A DNA stretch of 64,000 bases, taken from assembly GCA_001466705.2 (NCBI GenBank), contig LATX02000213.1, positions 186,001 through 250,000 on the forward strand, read 5' to 3'. This document shows, piece by piece, positions 44,652-56,515 of this stretch. The DNA comes from Moniliophthora roreri (Eukaryota; Basidiomycota; Agaricomycetes; Agaricales; Marasmiaceae). The position numbers were made by a program, and so were the translations under genes. A model generated the notes under the pieces. The model searched no databases. It saw only the letters and a program-made list of their open reading frames with translations, and was not told the DNA's origin. The stretch's first letter is position 1. Each line of letters begins with the position of its first letter.

Positions 44652-46930
44652 ATGAGGCTGTTTACAGCTTTCTCTATTTTTTCCGCAGCCCTATGGCCCA
44701 CTTGTAGTGTAGCACGACTATTGAACGACCTATCGGAACTCGACGTCAATGCTCAATACGATTTCGTTATCGTCGGAGGTATGTCTCTCAAATCGTCCTT
44801 TGAGTGCTAACGCGACCCTAATGTTTTATTCAGGTGGTACAGCAGGTAGTGTGCTTGCGAATAGGCTCACCGAAGACGGGGATTTCAAAGTTTTGGTCCT
44901 GGAAGCGGGCGTAAAGTATGTTTAATTCCTACCAACTTATCAGCTAGCGGCTTATGGCATTTTTTCCAGCAACGAAGGCGTCCTGACAATTGAAGTACCC
45001 TTCCTCGAGAGCCGTAATTTTGGTGGCCCCTTGGACTGGAATTATACAACTATTCCTCAAGCTGGTGCTGATGGAAGACAACTTGCTGTACCAAGAGGTT
45101 TCGTGCTTGGGGGAAGCAGCAGCATTAGTATGTTTACAACTTCGTCTACTCCTTCAAGTGTGACATGTCTCATAGATATAATGTACTGGTATCGCGGGTC
45201 CGACGATATGTGGGATAACTTCGCGAAACTCACTGGCGATGAAGGTTGGGCTTGGGAGTCTGTTTCGAAATACTACCTGAAGGTGTGTACCTCTTCCTCT
45301 TATGATCTTATTTGCCAATAGCCACCTCACCCTTGCTAGTCATCGCGGTTGGTTGTTCCTCAGGACGGACGTGACATAACCGGACAAGCGGATCCTTCAG
45401 CGCATGGAGATGGTCCAGTGAATATCACTTTGTTTTCATCACCCTCACCTGTAATGTCGACTGTCGAAGATGTTGCTAAGAGTTCTAAAGGCCAATACGC
45501 GTTCAATCTTGATTATAACTCTGGGAATACTCTCGGAATTGGTTGTTTTTTTTTTTTACATCATAGCCGTCACACCAAAACTTATGACAGCATTTTGACA
45601 GGATGGGGCCAATACACTACTGGTGGCGGAATTCGTAACAGTGCCGCAACTGCATACCTTCAACCTGCGATTCAAAGAACTAATCTTGATGTCCTTATTC
45701 ATACAAGAGCCACGAAACTGTACCTGTCCGGTTTCTCAGACGAAGGCACTCCGCAGATTCGTACCATTGAGGTTGCATCAGACCCCAATGGTGAGTACAA
45801 GTACGATCGCCACGTTTCACAAAAGTGACCAATCCACTGTACAGGCCCTCGAGTAAACATCACGGCCTCTAAGGAAGCAATCCTCAGTGCTGGCTCGCTC
45901 AACACTCCCCAGCTACTCTTGCTATCTGGCATCGGACCCAAAACAGATTTAGAGGCACTCGATATTCCCCTCATTCTTGACTCTCCGGCAGTTGGCGCAA
46001 ACCTAACTGAACATCCTCTCTTAACAAACGTTTTCTCTGTGACTCCTTCAACAGAGACCTTCGATGAAGTATTGCGTAACACTACCCTACAAGCTGAGCT
46101 ATTAGCCCAATGGGAGGCCAACCGGACAGGACTATATGCTAATTCTCTCGGTCCAATGGCAGGGAATTGGAAAGCTCCTGCTTATGAAGACCCCTCTTCA
46201 GGACCTGAAAGTGGCAATATCATGGCTATATTCGTAGTGAGCTTACAGCTACTCCCTCGGAAGGTCTGGACAATTTTTGATATGTCATCCTAGCCCAGTT
46301 ACCAGGTAACTTCAACGGACCCAGTACCGCCGTCGACAGGTCAATTCCTCTCTGTATTCACCGCTGTAATTAGTCCGACATCACGTATGTCTCTTTCTTT
46401 CCCCCTTCCTTACTGTTTAACACGGGATGATATATCTTTAGGAGGATCCCTTAAATTATCGTCTTCAAATCCTTTTGACCAACCACTCATCGACTATGGC
46501 ATATATACAACTGATTCCGATATCAACACTCAAGTCGAGGCGATGAAAATAACTCAACAATTCCTATCACTCCCTCAATTTCAAGGTATCGTCGAAGGTC
46601 CATTTGGAGATCTAGCGAATGCGACCACGGACCAGGAGAAGGCAGCATATGCCAGGGCCAACACTCAGATCTACAGCCATCCCAGTTGCACTGCGTCAAT
46701 GGGTCCGGGTGGAGTCGTCGACTCTAAGCTGAAAGTCAAAGGTGTCGAAGGATTAAGGGTTGTGGATGCATCAATATTCGTAAGTGTTCCCATACCCATT
46801 GCGCTTGCACATTTTGCTCACGACTTTGTACTAGCCCTTGATACCTGAATGCAATACGCAGGCACCGGTATACATTGTTGCAGAAAGGGCAGCAGATTTG
46901 ATACGGTGCGATTATGGGTTGTGTAAATAG
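44652..46930 (+). CDS. secreted GMC oxidoreductase (aryl-alcohol oxidase-like)
   Basis: Ten exons: 44652-44778, 44834-44915, 44970-45127, 45176-45282, 45340-45541, 45602-45790, 45845-46236, 46294-46384, 46442-46779, 46835-46930. A signal peptide (MRLFTAFSIFSAALWPTCSVA) precedes the FAD-binding Rossmann motif YDFVIVGGGTAGSVLANRL. Then GMC signature 1 (RGFVLGGSSSINIMYWYRG), signature 2 (ILSAGSLNTPQLLLLSGIGP), the catalytic block YSHPSCTASMGPGG, and a C-terminal PLIPECNTQAPVYIVAERAA. Several N-glycosylation sequons occur. These enzymes oxidise alcohols or sugars and feed H2O2 or quinone cycles during plant material decay. The second active-site position, usually His in fungal aryl-alcohol oxidases, is Asn here (ECNTQ), giving a His-Asn pair. 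The substrate is undetermined; the exon 7/8 border is the least certain. Confidence 0.88.
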
Positions 46931-47141
46931 GAGAACAGAATTCAATTTGTTCCTCGGTCCGACGAAAATGTTGGGCGCTTATTGCAACGCTCGGTCTTTT
47001 TCTTTTTCCCCTTCACTAACACTCAACCTGGACTTGTGATGCCCTTTCTCGTGTCAGAGTATATATTGTAGAATCTCTTGCGCTTTGAAGAGGTTCCCAT
47101 CCAGTTCTCGATATATATTTTAATATCTTCTTTCTAACCTA

Positions 47142-47198
47142 AGATGTCGAAAGTACTTGTCAAGAAGTCTGCGGAGCGCACACCTATCATAGAGAAAA
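47142..47198 (+). CDS. possible first exon of a broken gene
   Basis: ATG at 47142 starts MSKVLVKKSAERTPIIEK, followed by a good donor (GTATGT). It lies between the GMC gene and the left end of the large DNA transposon. No second exon is recognised, so it may be a gene stump cut by the insertion, or chance. Confidence 0.2.
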
Positions 47199-47366
47199 GG
47201 TATGTCCCTCAACGTCATTATCTTGTGTTGATCTTCTGGTCAAGTGGATGCAGTCGAGTTCTGCCCGCTGTAGCAGGGGGATCGGGGCTTGCCGGGCGGA
47301 GTTTGTCGGAGTTTCCTGGTAGTCGTATCGCACGTTGTACTTGTTCCTCAGTCTTATATGTATGAG

Positions 47367-47772
47367 TATGAGGGCCAATGTGTTCAAAAAATAAGTCGTC
47401 CCGCGTAATCAACTTTGCTTCCCCGCGGTATCATTTATAGTCAAAAATGCATGTACCCTACCTTTTATATGTACTGTCCGCCCGCGTTGAAGTGAAAAAA
47501 AAATTATCCGCCCGCCCGAAGGTACTAGTTGTCCGCGCGCGCACGGTGTCAATATTTTCACTCCTCAAAGTCCGCTTTCCCACGGCCTTCCCCAGTATTC
47601 AGCAGCCTATACATGCTGAGGGACATATTGCTAAGCTCAAAAACATGTCAGAATATCTTAATTAGGTATTAAGGACTGTGAATAATTGAAAATATTGCTC
47701 CAAGCTTCTCATTGCAGCTACCAATGATGACATTTGCTGTTCTGCCTGTGTGATTTGATTATCAAGCATCTG
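47367..47772 (+). repeat. left terminal inverted repeat of the 8.4-kb element
   Basis: Matches the reverse complement of 55362-55774, with shared blocks such as AATCAACTTT, GTATCATTTATAGTCAAAAA, CACGGCCTTCCCCAGTATTC and CTCATTGCAGCTACCAATGA. This arm has more CG dinucleotides (CCGCCCGCCCG, CCGCGCGCGCACGG) where the right arm has CA or TG. Confidence 0.8.
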
Positions 47773-47852
47773 CTGCACCTCTCAAAGTTCAAGAAACTGC
47801 CGACAGTTGGCTTCTTGTACTCAGGTTCACAGTCCAAAGCTGTAGATATGCC

Positions 47853-48668
47853 CAGACTTGCACTAATATTTTTCTTTGCCATGATAGTGTAGCTATACCA
47901 AGGCTATGTACTGTATGCACTATATGAGATAACCATGGCTGCCAATATATGTACAAATGGTAGGGGGGTAATCAAGCAACAACAGCAACACAACACTTAG
48001 TATCACCATAAATGAGTGTAGTATGGTAGCTAATGAGCATGATTGGTATGTGCAGATTCATGTCAAGAAACCAAGAAATTAAGTTGAAGAATGAGTGTTC
48101 CAATCAATAGGTGTCAGAACGTAAAACTCTTCAACTCGTATGGATTGACCAAAATTGTTGGATCATTTGATACTGTAGCTATTGAAGAGAACATGTTGCT
48201 CATTTTGTTGTCATCATTGGCCAGTGCTGTGGGGTCCCAGGCTCAGAAGAGGCAACAGTTCGTCTTTGTTGTTGTATGTTGTCTTCATCCTCACTACTGT
48301 TCTCAATATCAATTACCTGAGACATAGAGGGACCTGGCTTGAGCAGTAAGGCATCTGAAGAGTCAATAGATGATACTAGAAATCATGATAAGCAAAATGA
48401 GTGTTGCATAATAAATTTATTGACTTACTATAATGGTGAGATCGAAGTTGGTGGCTGTATACCATCTTAGAATCCATGTCACCATCATCTGAGCCTTCTT
48501 TGTCATCTCCATTGCTGTCCTCGCCACTACCAGAGTTGCTAATATCTTCATGTTCGTGATCAGAGCCAAATGAAGTAATTGGAGATTGGGATCTATTCTG
48601 ATCCTGATCCTGATCGTCAGACCAAGAGGCGATCTGTGTTTGACTGATGCAAGTGTGGGTTACTATGA
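47853..48668. repeat. 815-bp direct repeat inside the element, copy 1
   Basis: From CAGACTTGCACTAATATT to TGGGTTACTATGA, near-identical to 49101-49915 (offset 1248). It ends exactly at the N at 48669. It includes a copy of the acidic exon of the second accessory gene (minus, about 48664-48430). Confidence 0.85.
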
Positions 48669-48669
48669 N

Positions 48670-49100
48670 TTTTGATGTCTCCTCTAAGTACCTCTGTACT
48701 TGTTTGACTGCAGCTTGCACTTTGCAGATGTCATAGAAAAGTAAAGTAGAAGTTAAAATCCCATTGATAGCACTTTGAGAGCTTGGTTAACTAGCCAATG
48801 CATTCATTGGGCCATAGTTAGATTCTCTACAGGTTTTGTGAGTGATCTGCTTTGGATCTGATACATAGATAGGTCAGAAAGTACAGCTTAGACACCTCTG
48901 TATAGCATATCATATAGCTCTTCGTACTTTCCCAGGTACCACAGCTTCTCTAAGGCAATGACTAGCAGACTGGGCTCACTCTAGTCCTTATTACCTGTTA
49001 TCTCATGTCATATTAAAGTGTTCCAATTCAGAAATAGTGTAAAATTAATAAAAGTGGGTCTTTTCTAGGTTCGCCATATTACCAAAGCTGAAGATAAGAT
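48670..49100. other. spacer between the two direct repeat copies
   Basis: Begins after the N at 48669. A short minus-strand segment (MQAAVKQVQRYLEETSK) looks like an exon fragment of the accessory gene; otherwise no coding signal. Confidence 0.35.
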
Positions 49101-49915
49101 CAGACTTGCACTAATATTTTTCTTTGCCATGATAGTGTAGCTATACCAAGCCTATGTACTGTATGCACTATATGAGATAACCATGACCACCAATATATGT
49201 ACGAATGGTGGGGGGGTAATCAAGCAACAATGGCAACACAACACTTGGTATCACCATAAATGAGTGTAGTATGGTAGGTAATGAGCATAATTGGTACATG
49301 CAGATTCATGTCAAGAAACCAAGAAATTAAGTTGAAGAATGAGTGTTCCAATCAATAGGTGTCAGAACGTAAAACTCTTCAACTCGTATGGATTGACCAA
49401 AATTGTTGGATCATTTGATACTGTAGCTATTGAAGAGAACATGTTGCTCATTTTGTTGTCATCATTGGCCAGTGCTGTGGGGTCCCAGGCTCAGAAGAGG
49501 CAACAGTTCGTCTTTGTTGTTGTATGTTGTCTTCATCCTCACTACTGTTCTCAATATCAATTACCTGAGACATAGAGGGACCTGGCTTGAGCAGTAAGGC
49601 ATCTGAAGAGTCAATAGATGATACTAGAAATCATGATAAGCAAAATGAGTGTTGCATAATAAATTTATTGACTTACTATAATGGTGAGATCGAAGTTGGT
49701 GGCTGTATACCATCTTAGAATCCATGTCACCATCATCTGAGCCTTCTTTGTCATCTCCATTGCTGTCCTCGCCACTACCAGAGTTGCTAATATCTTCATG
49801 TTCGTGATCAGAGCCAAATGAAGTAATTGGAGATTGGGATCTATTCTGATCCTGATCCTGATCGTCAGACCAAGAGGCGATCTGTGTTTGACTGATGCAA
49901 GTGTGGGTTACTATG
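49101..49915. repeat. 815-bp direct repeat inside the element, copy 2
   Basis: Second copy of 47853-48668. Here the sequence continues without an N into the upstream exons of the accessory gene, so this is the contiguous copy. Confidence 0.85.
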
Positions 49916-50906
49916 AACAGGTCAATTTTAAGCTTGAAGACTAAAGACAAAGGTGGCTCACCAAAATAGAGACAATGGTTTTAAACTGCTCCTGGACCTC
50001 CTTTACTTCGGTCTGGCAAACACCTGCTAATCTGCTCACTGAAGCTGGTATCTGGATACCTCAGAGCACCAGCTGAGATTGTGAGGTGTTGATTGCCAGA
50101 GCGAACTAGTGGGATAAGTGGAGGAAGGAACACTTGGTAGTCTGGATCAATGTCCTTGTTGTACTGTCGATTTGGTGTTTGGTCCTTTCTTACCTCCTTG
50201 ATAAGTTCAGAAAGAGTATGTCCAAACTGGTTGAGAACTTCATCGACTTCCATGTCAAGATCCAAGCTCCATGGTGGCTCCCTTCAGTTGCAGATTGCTG
50301 CTGTCTTCAGATGGCTTGCTCAATCAAATGTCGCTAGATCTGGAATTGGCTTCTTCGCTGTGTTTGATCATTTCGTGCCAAAGAAGAACTCTCTCCCCAT
50401 CTATATAAAATGTAGTCTCAGATGATAGCCAGAATAAATCTCAATAGTAACACACCTTTGTTGATTCAACATGTAGTCCATCTGTAAAAATATATATTCT
50501 CCCAAACCTTAGTGGCTCTGGCTCTAGGTGGACAACCTATTGAAACACTCATTATTGTTAGCTAAATGAGTGCAAGGAGAGGATGATAATATACCTCTTT
50601 TCCTTTGTTCTTCTTACTTGCAGTCACAGTAGATGTAGACATAGACGTAGATGAGCCAGATTTAGTCTTCTGCTTTTTCTTGCCTTTGTTGGAGCAAAAG
50701 TTTTGATTGCTTTCATTATTAGCGGCTTGAAAAGAGGTTGTAGCTCTCCCAGCATGTTCTAAGATGGCCCAAACAGCAGAGGCATTGGACTTGGCTCTCT
50801 TTTTGCTGTAGTGATGGCCACTATGAGAACATGTAGAGTCAGAAACATCAGCATCATCATCAGAGCTTTCATAGCTGCACTTTGCCCCACATTGTCGTTC
50901 TGCCAT
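49680..50906 (-). CDS. element accessory gene 2, Ser/acidic-rich, unknown
   Basis: ATG at 50906 starts MAERQCGAKCSYESSDDDAD, followed by a Ser/Lys-rich stretch (KGKKKQKTKSGSSTSMSTST). Introns lead to VVHLEPEPLRFGRIYIFTDG, then a helical exon (VDEVLNQFGHTLSELIKEVR, DIDPDYQVFLPPLIPLV, about 50262-49984) and an Asp/Ser-rich exon (QIASWSDDQDQDQNRS, about 49912-49680). Exon borders are approximate and a frame break near 50340 is possible. No family is recognised. The highly charged low-complexity ends suggest a nuclear protein. It lies downstream of the transposase in the same orientation inside the same TIRs. Confidence 0.45.
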
Positions 50907-51119
50907 GGGGACTGAAAGGGAAAAAGGAAAGTCCAAACTGCAGAGTGCAGAAGAGAGGGAAAGGAAAGGAAAGAGAAGGAAAAGAAAGAGAAGGAAAGAA
51001 AGAGAACTGTTGATGCAAATATTCTTTACCAAGATTTTAACAGATACTAGAAGAATACACGCTGCAGCTGCAGCTAAATGACATATATAGTATATTAAAT
51101 AAATGCATGTAAAACACAT

Positions 51120-51597
51120 TGCTTCCTTGTGTTCATTGGCTCACATATAGCAGCTGCATGTAACAACATGTTTTCTGGTATTTATAGCTCACATATAGCA
51201 GTTTCATGTGACAACATGCTGTTTTCTTGTGTTCCTAGTTCATGTTTGTAACCAGTATATGGACACACTTACAACAACTGTGCACTTTACTTTATGGTGA
51301 CTTATGTGACTTGTACAGGGGTACAGAGAAATCTTTTGGAAGTATTAAATATGGATACAGTGATGATGATGATAGTAACAGTTAGTTGGTATGACAGCTG
51401 TATTGTATAGGCACCCATTAGGTGCACAGTGCTCTCCATTGTCTAGTTTTGGTGTCTACATCTATGTCTATGTCTATGTCCATCTATCCATCTACTGACT
51501 GGTCTACTGTACCATACACAGCAGAAAGAGAAAAATAGCATGCATGCCAGTGGTATGAGAGTGGTATGGGAGTATGAACACAATAGCCTAGCTTGAC
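51120..51597. other. AT-rich spacer within the 8.4-kb element
   Basis: Upstream region of accessory gene 2. A purine-rich GGAAAGGAAAGGAAAGAGAAGG tract lies just before it at about 50955-51000. Nothing coding; ends at the N at 51598. Confidence 0.35.
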
Positions 51598-51598
51598 N

Positions 51599-53485
51599 TC
51601 TGTTCCATAGCACCATCAAATGCAGCTTGAAGCTCCAAATTGTCCCCAAAAGGATCCTGGTGCTGTGGCACCCTGATAGCTTTGTGGTTGTACTGTGATG
51701 CATATGCAACCTCAATTTTAGCTATATATTCGGACATTAGATCTGTTAGAAGCTAAATTAAGAGTGTTGAACATACCATTTTCCTCATCTTCCCATTCAC
51801 TATCTTCATCTGACAGACACTTAACATCATCATCAATTTCTGATTCACCTCCTAAGCATTCAGCATTGTACTTGTTTCTGATTCCTATATCTTGCTCATC
51901 TTCATCAGAGTCTGGAGGATATTCATCATCACTGTCTGAGTCTTGTCCGTCATTGTAAACTCCATGTTCAATCATACCAAGCAACCACATGTCCTAATGA
52001 AATCATATCAATAGACATTTAATAATTAAAAAGTAATTCATACTCTTGGAGATTTATTGTGACCTTTTCCTGATATAGGATGGTGATTCCAGTGTTCCAT
52101 AAAGGCTTCACAGTCATTATTAATTTCATAAAGAAAAAGATAATGAAGAAGCCATAAGTGGACAGGATTCTTCACATCCAGATGATGTAGACATTCCAAA
52201 CGATAAAAGAATGCTCTCCATCTGCAGACAAACTGAGCTCCACACTTAACCCACAATTGCTCAATACATGTATTTTGAGTAGATCTAAAAAGAGTTTCAT
52301 TACCATGAAGTTTTAAATGGAGAAAAATATACACACTTTCCCCACATGAATGATGCCTGGTTGAGCCCATGCATTCTAATCATCACAACAGCTACTTTTT
52401 TGTTTTCACCACCATGATCACCTCTCATTCTTGATGGCCAGCCATACTGTTGAATTGCAGCAGCAAAGACACCTAAAACAGTGGATGCCTTGTTATTTGG
52501 GCTAGCTTGCAATCCAACAACCTGAGATAAGCATTTTAATCAGTCAAAAATAAGAAAGGTAAATAATAAGGCTTACAGTTCAACAGAAACCATCAATAAT
52601 GCCATGAATCACAATTCCCCAGCAAATCAGTTTGTGATGCCCATCTAGATGCCACATAGCATTAGGGTGAGGAACTCTATACTCCTGACATGATATTACT
52701 TTTTTTGTGTGGTACTGTGTTCCAACTGGATCCACTTGTCAGAGAGCCTGTTCAATACATTCCCTCTGGACCCTGACACCAACTGAAAGAAGGCGACCTG
52801 CCAGATATCGCCTACCACTTTCAGGTCGAGACTTGCAGACCTCTCAAGCAAGACTATCCAGATTCTTGTTACTGATATCTGTGTAGCCTTTCTGGATGCC
52901 AAATTCATCCATATATTTATAGAGAGTACCCTGTGATATATGGATTTTTCTGGCATATTTGGCTTTTGAAATTGAGCAGTTGTTTTTCATAGCCTCATGT
53001 AGAAGAAATGGATTGGGAATCTTCCTAGGTCAGCCCCAGCCTCCAGTGTGTACAACTGTAACAGGTGCAACCGTCTGCACATTGGATGTACTATTACTAA
53101 AATAAAAATGTGAAGAGAAAGAGTATCAGTTAATAATCTAGTAAAAAAGCTCAACAGGTGCATACCTATTCTGTGCTGCATCCTCTGCATTCCCAAGATC
53201 ATCAATAAGAGCTCCAAAACGCTCAGCAACTTCAACTAGCCATGTCTTTAAGCCTTCATGATCATCTGCACTTCTTTCAATTGCAAGAAGCATGGGAATA
53301 ACTTCATCTACAACAACTGAACCATGGAAGCATATTTGAAAGAGGTCTAAAGCATGTGTTTGAAGTGCTAAATTTGCATGCTTGTAAATTTGTGCAAGCA
53401 TGTTGACACCTTGCTGAGTACTTGTAGGCCATTGGTCTGATCCATTAGATGTGAAGGGTGGCAGTCTAGGAAGTTCAGAAGACAT
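51599..53485 (-). pseudogene. DDE integrase-core-type transposase
   Basis: ATG at 53485 starts MSSELPRLPPFTSNGSDQW. After an intron come GGWGRPRKIPNPFLLHEAM and a helix-turn-helix-like block (SISKAKYARKIHISQGTLYK), then GRRYLAGRLLSVGVRVQRE. The catalytic core reads HPNAMWHLDGHHKLICWGIV (first Asp), YGWPSRMRGDHGGEN (second Asp) and STHNTCIEQLW (Glu), followed by RRAFFYRLE-like and HLWLLHYLFLYEINNDCEAF segments and an acidic tail. The last exon (VPQHQDPFGDNLELQAAFDG) runs into the N at 51598. The family resembles the integrase-like (retroviral integrase-fold) transposases common in mushrooms. At least three TGA stops interrupt it: near 52848, 52736 and 52584, of which two stand where the family has Arg. 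Confidence 0.7.
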
Positions 53486-53521
53486 GAAGGCAGTGGATAG
53501 GTAAGTCAGAGGGAGCTACAN

Positions 53522-55208
53522 TGTCGACCTTCTGTGTCGACATAAAGAGTTATATAGCTGTTGTTATCAAGATGTGTTGGTTGATTCAGAACACCTACAC
53601 CATACAGACATTAGAATGAAAAAACTTAGCATTTAAGACTCATACCTTGTTTCTGAAACCAGGCTGTTAACACATCATCCATTCTTGGCATACACCCACT
53701 AAGCTCCTTCCATTTCTCAACACCAAAAACAAGGTGACCCAGAAATGCACCATCATTCATCAGAGCTTGACAGACATTTGACAGCTCAAAAACATCATAC
53801 AAGGCCATGTTCAAGTCGTGTTGGGACCAATTACCAGATGGAATGCCAATAGTCTCCTAAAGTTCTGGTTAGCTGGAGAGCAACTCGGACAAAATGATAC
53901 ATACAATATACCACTCAATCAGCTGGGCCTCCCACTCAGTGCAGTAGACAAATTCCTTGCCATAAACTGAGAGATAGTGTGCATATCTCAAGTGTTGTGT
54001 CTCTGTTGGTGCCAAAAGAGTTCCGTGTACTGCAGAGCAAACAAGTTTTCTGTTATTCTATCAGTACTTTCTTTGACCAGAAGACAATTGGACCTACATA
54101 ATACCATCTTCTTTGCAAACCTTGTATACAAAGGTATAATATGCCAGTATGATGTGGGCAAGGCGAGATGGGTTCAAGAACACCTCATCAAATGTAAGAA
54201 ATGGCGAGATTCCTAAAGGCTGTTAAGGCAACACATGATTACATTCATTGTAGCACATACCAGCATCTTTGAAGACATCACTAGATGTATAGACACCTGC
54301 ACCATGTGAGGCCTTGAATTCACGGAATGCAACAATCACAAGTTTGCTTCGATTTGAGCCCTTGATATTAGAATGACATATATGGTCCAGTTCCAAAACA
54401 ACAGCATGAAGATACTCGTCGAAACTATTGACAACATGCAGTCATCTCGGAATTCTTGCCTCTAGCTCTTGGAAAGATGCAAACCACTGAGGCTATAAGA
54501 ACAGAACAGTCAGACAATTGCAAAGGACAGGAAATGAACAAATGATGCAGACATACCTGGAATACAAGGTCAATAGTTAGAAATGCCAGAACATGTGTCT
54601 TGAATGCAATAGCTAGACCAACATGAAACTTGCGATTCTATAGGCAAGTTATTAGAAAATATTATAAGATAGATAAATGACGTACCTAGCACTTTACTTT
54701 CATAATACAGTCACACCATTGCTCAATAGTATAGAGTTGTGTGGAGCAATGGGTTAAGAAAGCAACCTTGACAACATGTAAGTTACAGGAACAAAAACGA
54801 ATATGAAAAGACACATACATGTAGAACCAGATTGTCAAAATCAATAATCAATGCCCTGCTTGTTGCAGAAATCACATCTGGACCACATAAAACCAGTTGA
54901 GAAACAGGATTAATGGACACTTGTTGTGAATTGACATGTTTACTCGACACTGGAAGTTGGTATTGAGGTGGATAAAGTGATTGCTGATGTCCCTTTGTGC
55001 CGCATTGGTATGTGCAATAGTGGTCCAATTCAATGGTGTAGCCCTGTCCCTGCAGTGAGTTTGGTCCCATCTTTGTACCCTCTGCATCTGTATGGTCTGC
55101 ATAGAGTGCCTTCACATGGAATTCATTCAGACCTGTATCCTTCTGAGCTTGCCTGATAGCGTCTTGAGTTGTAACTTTGCTGCAGTAAAGTTCACATTCT
55201 TCAGGCAT
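53522..55208 (-). CDS. element accessory gene 1, unknown function
   Basis: ATG at 55208 starts MPEECELYCSKVTTQDAIRQ; a long first exon (HVKALYADHTDAEGTKMGPN, DVISATSRALIIDFDNLVLH) is followed by many short exons: FLTHCSTQLYTIEQWCDCIM, FHVGLAIAFKTHVLAFLTID, FASFQELEARIP, LVIVAFREFKASHGAGVYTS, FLTFDEVFLNPSRLAHIILA, FVYCTEWEAQLIEWYI, NMALYDVFELSNVCQALMND and QPTHLDNNSYITLYVDTEG. It is cut by the N at 53521. One TGA near 54443 follows an Arg codon. No domain is recognised. It lies immediately upstream of the transposase in the same direction, so it may be a second transposition protein or part of a longer gene. Confidence 0.45.
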
Positions 55209-55361
55209 GTGGAGGCCAGTAGTTGAGCAGAATGTCAGGTATTGTTGATAGAAGAGGTGAAAAGTGAGGGAAAAGAGCACAGTAGAGCAGAATATGTTGG
55301 AGGAAGCTGAGATGATGAGAGTAAACAGCAAACATGACACATCTCACGTCTCGGAATCATG

Positions 55362-55774
55362 TGCAGGATGCTTAATAATCAAATCACTCACAGGCAGAAC
55401 AGCAAATGTCGTCATTGGTAGCTGCAATGAGAAGCTTGGAGCAATATTTTTGATTATTCACAGTCCTTAGTACCTAATTAAGATATTCTGACATGTTTTT
55501 GAGCTTAGCAATATATCCCTCAGCACATATAGGCTGCTGAATACTGGGGAAGGCCGTGGGAAAGCGGACTTTGAGGAGTGAAAATATTGATACCATGTGT
55601 GCACAGACAACTAGTACCTTCGGACAGGTGGATAATTTTTTTTTCACTTCAATGCGGGTGGACAGTACATACAAAAGGTAAGGTAGATGTATTTTTTGAC
55701 TATAAATGATACTGCAGGGAGGTAAAGTTGATTACATGGAACAACTTATTTTTTGAACACATTGGCCTTCATAG
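55362..55774 (-). repeat. right terminal inverted repeat of the 8.4-kb element
   Basis: Partner of 47367-47772. Relative to the left arm it has mostly CA/TG in place of CG (for example GTGTGCACAGAC opposite CCGCGCGCGC), consistent with CpG decay in this arm. Confidence 0.8.
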
Positions 55775-56015
55775 GTTTAGTTTCACCAGAGTTCCAATGT
55801 TTATGAATATCATTCAAGGACTGATCGGAGATGAAAGTTACTACCCCTGGGTGCAGGTGAACATTAAGAGCCTGTTCGGATAAGATGCCAAAATTTTTAA
55901 TTCTCATGTTTTGCATGTCGGAAACTGCTGGCACCTATTCCCACCACTTACATTCAGTTCCTGGCCATATTTTCAACATTCCCTTGTACTCAGAATTATC
56001 AGGATGACAATGAGA

Positions 56016-56041
56016 ATATATATATATATATATATATATAT
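56016..56041. repeat. TA dinucleotide microsatellite
   Basis: Thirteen uninterrupted AT units near the left end of the Harbinger-like element. Confidence 0.95.
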
Positions 56042-56109
56042 GCTCTAGACTCTTTAAACCCTCAATATCCCAAATAATATCTCCTACAATCCCAAACTGC
56101 ACACCTGCA

Positions 56110-56330
56110 AAAAGTACATAGCATTATAATAGGGTTATAACCCTCATAATGCATTATGAGTTCCATAACCATTAGCAACCCTGTTATATGCCAAGTCAGA
56201 TATGGTAACCTAGTTATAATGTAGTTGTAACACACTATAATAATTACAAGTCCCATAATAATTATAATAAGTTGCAATGCCATTACAACCTAAAGACAAT
56301 GTTACAACTACATTACAACCCTACTGGACA
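56110..56330. repeat. third cluster of GTTATAAC-type motifs
   Basis: Motifs such as AGGGTTATAACCCT, GTTATAATG, GTTGTAAC and CATTACAACC recur every 10-25 bp. Same core as the clusters at 15190 and 35700. Confidence 0.5.
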
Positions 56331-56515
56331 GTAAATAGATACCAAATCCTTATCAGAATCACTATTAAAATGTATTGAAGTGTATTTAGCTGTTATAACG
56401 TATTTTGACTATTCAGATCAGAGACAAAAAGAAATAAAAATCCATTCATTGCAACCTCTGAGTCGAACCCACAACCTTATGGTAGATTAGTCAGCAGCCT
56501 GGTAGCTGCTGGGTG

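Larger units (their letters stand above)
47367..55774 (-). mobile_element. 8.4-kb DNA transposon with about 405-bp TIRs
   Basis: The ends 47367-47772 and 55362-55774 are inverted copies of each other (outer sequence about TATGAGGGCCAATGTGTTC), diverged by substitutions and small indels. Between them lie three minus-strand gene regions: an accessory gene (55208-53522), a DDE integrase-type transposase (53485-51599) and a second accessory gene (50906-49680), plus an internal 815-bp direct repeat. Three Ns (48669, 51598, 53521) interrupt it. No target-site duplication could be defined. The transposase carries stops, so this copy is probably not autonomous. Confidence 0.75.

Noticed and set aside
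48091..48327. 78-codon plus-strand frame duplicated at 49339-49575
   Set aside because: It is duplicated only because it lies in the direct repeat, and the minus strand there carries accessory-gene sequence.
56455..56515. tRNA-like stretch on the minus strand (GGGTTCGACTCAG, B-box-like)
   Set aside because: A T-arm-like sequence is present but no acceptor stem, D arm or anticodon arm could be fitted; at most a tRNA-derived relic.
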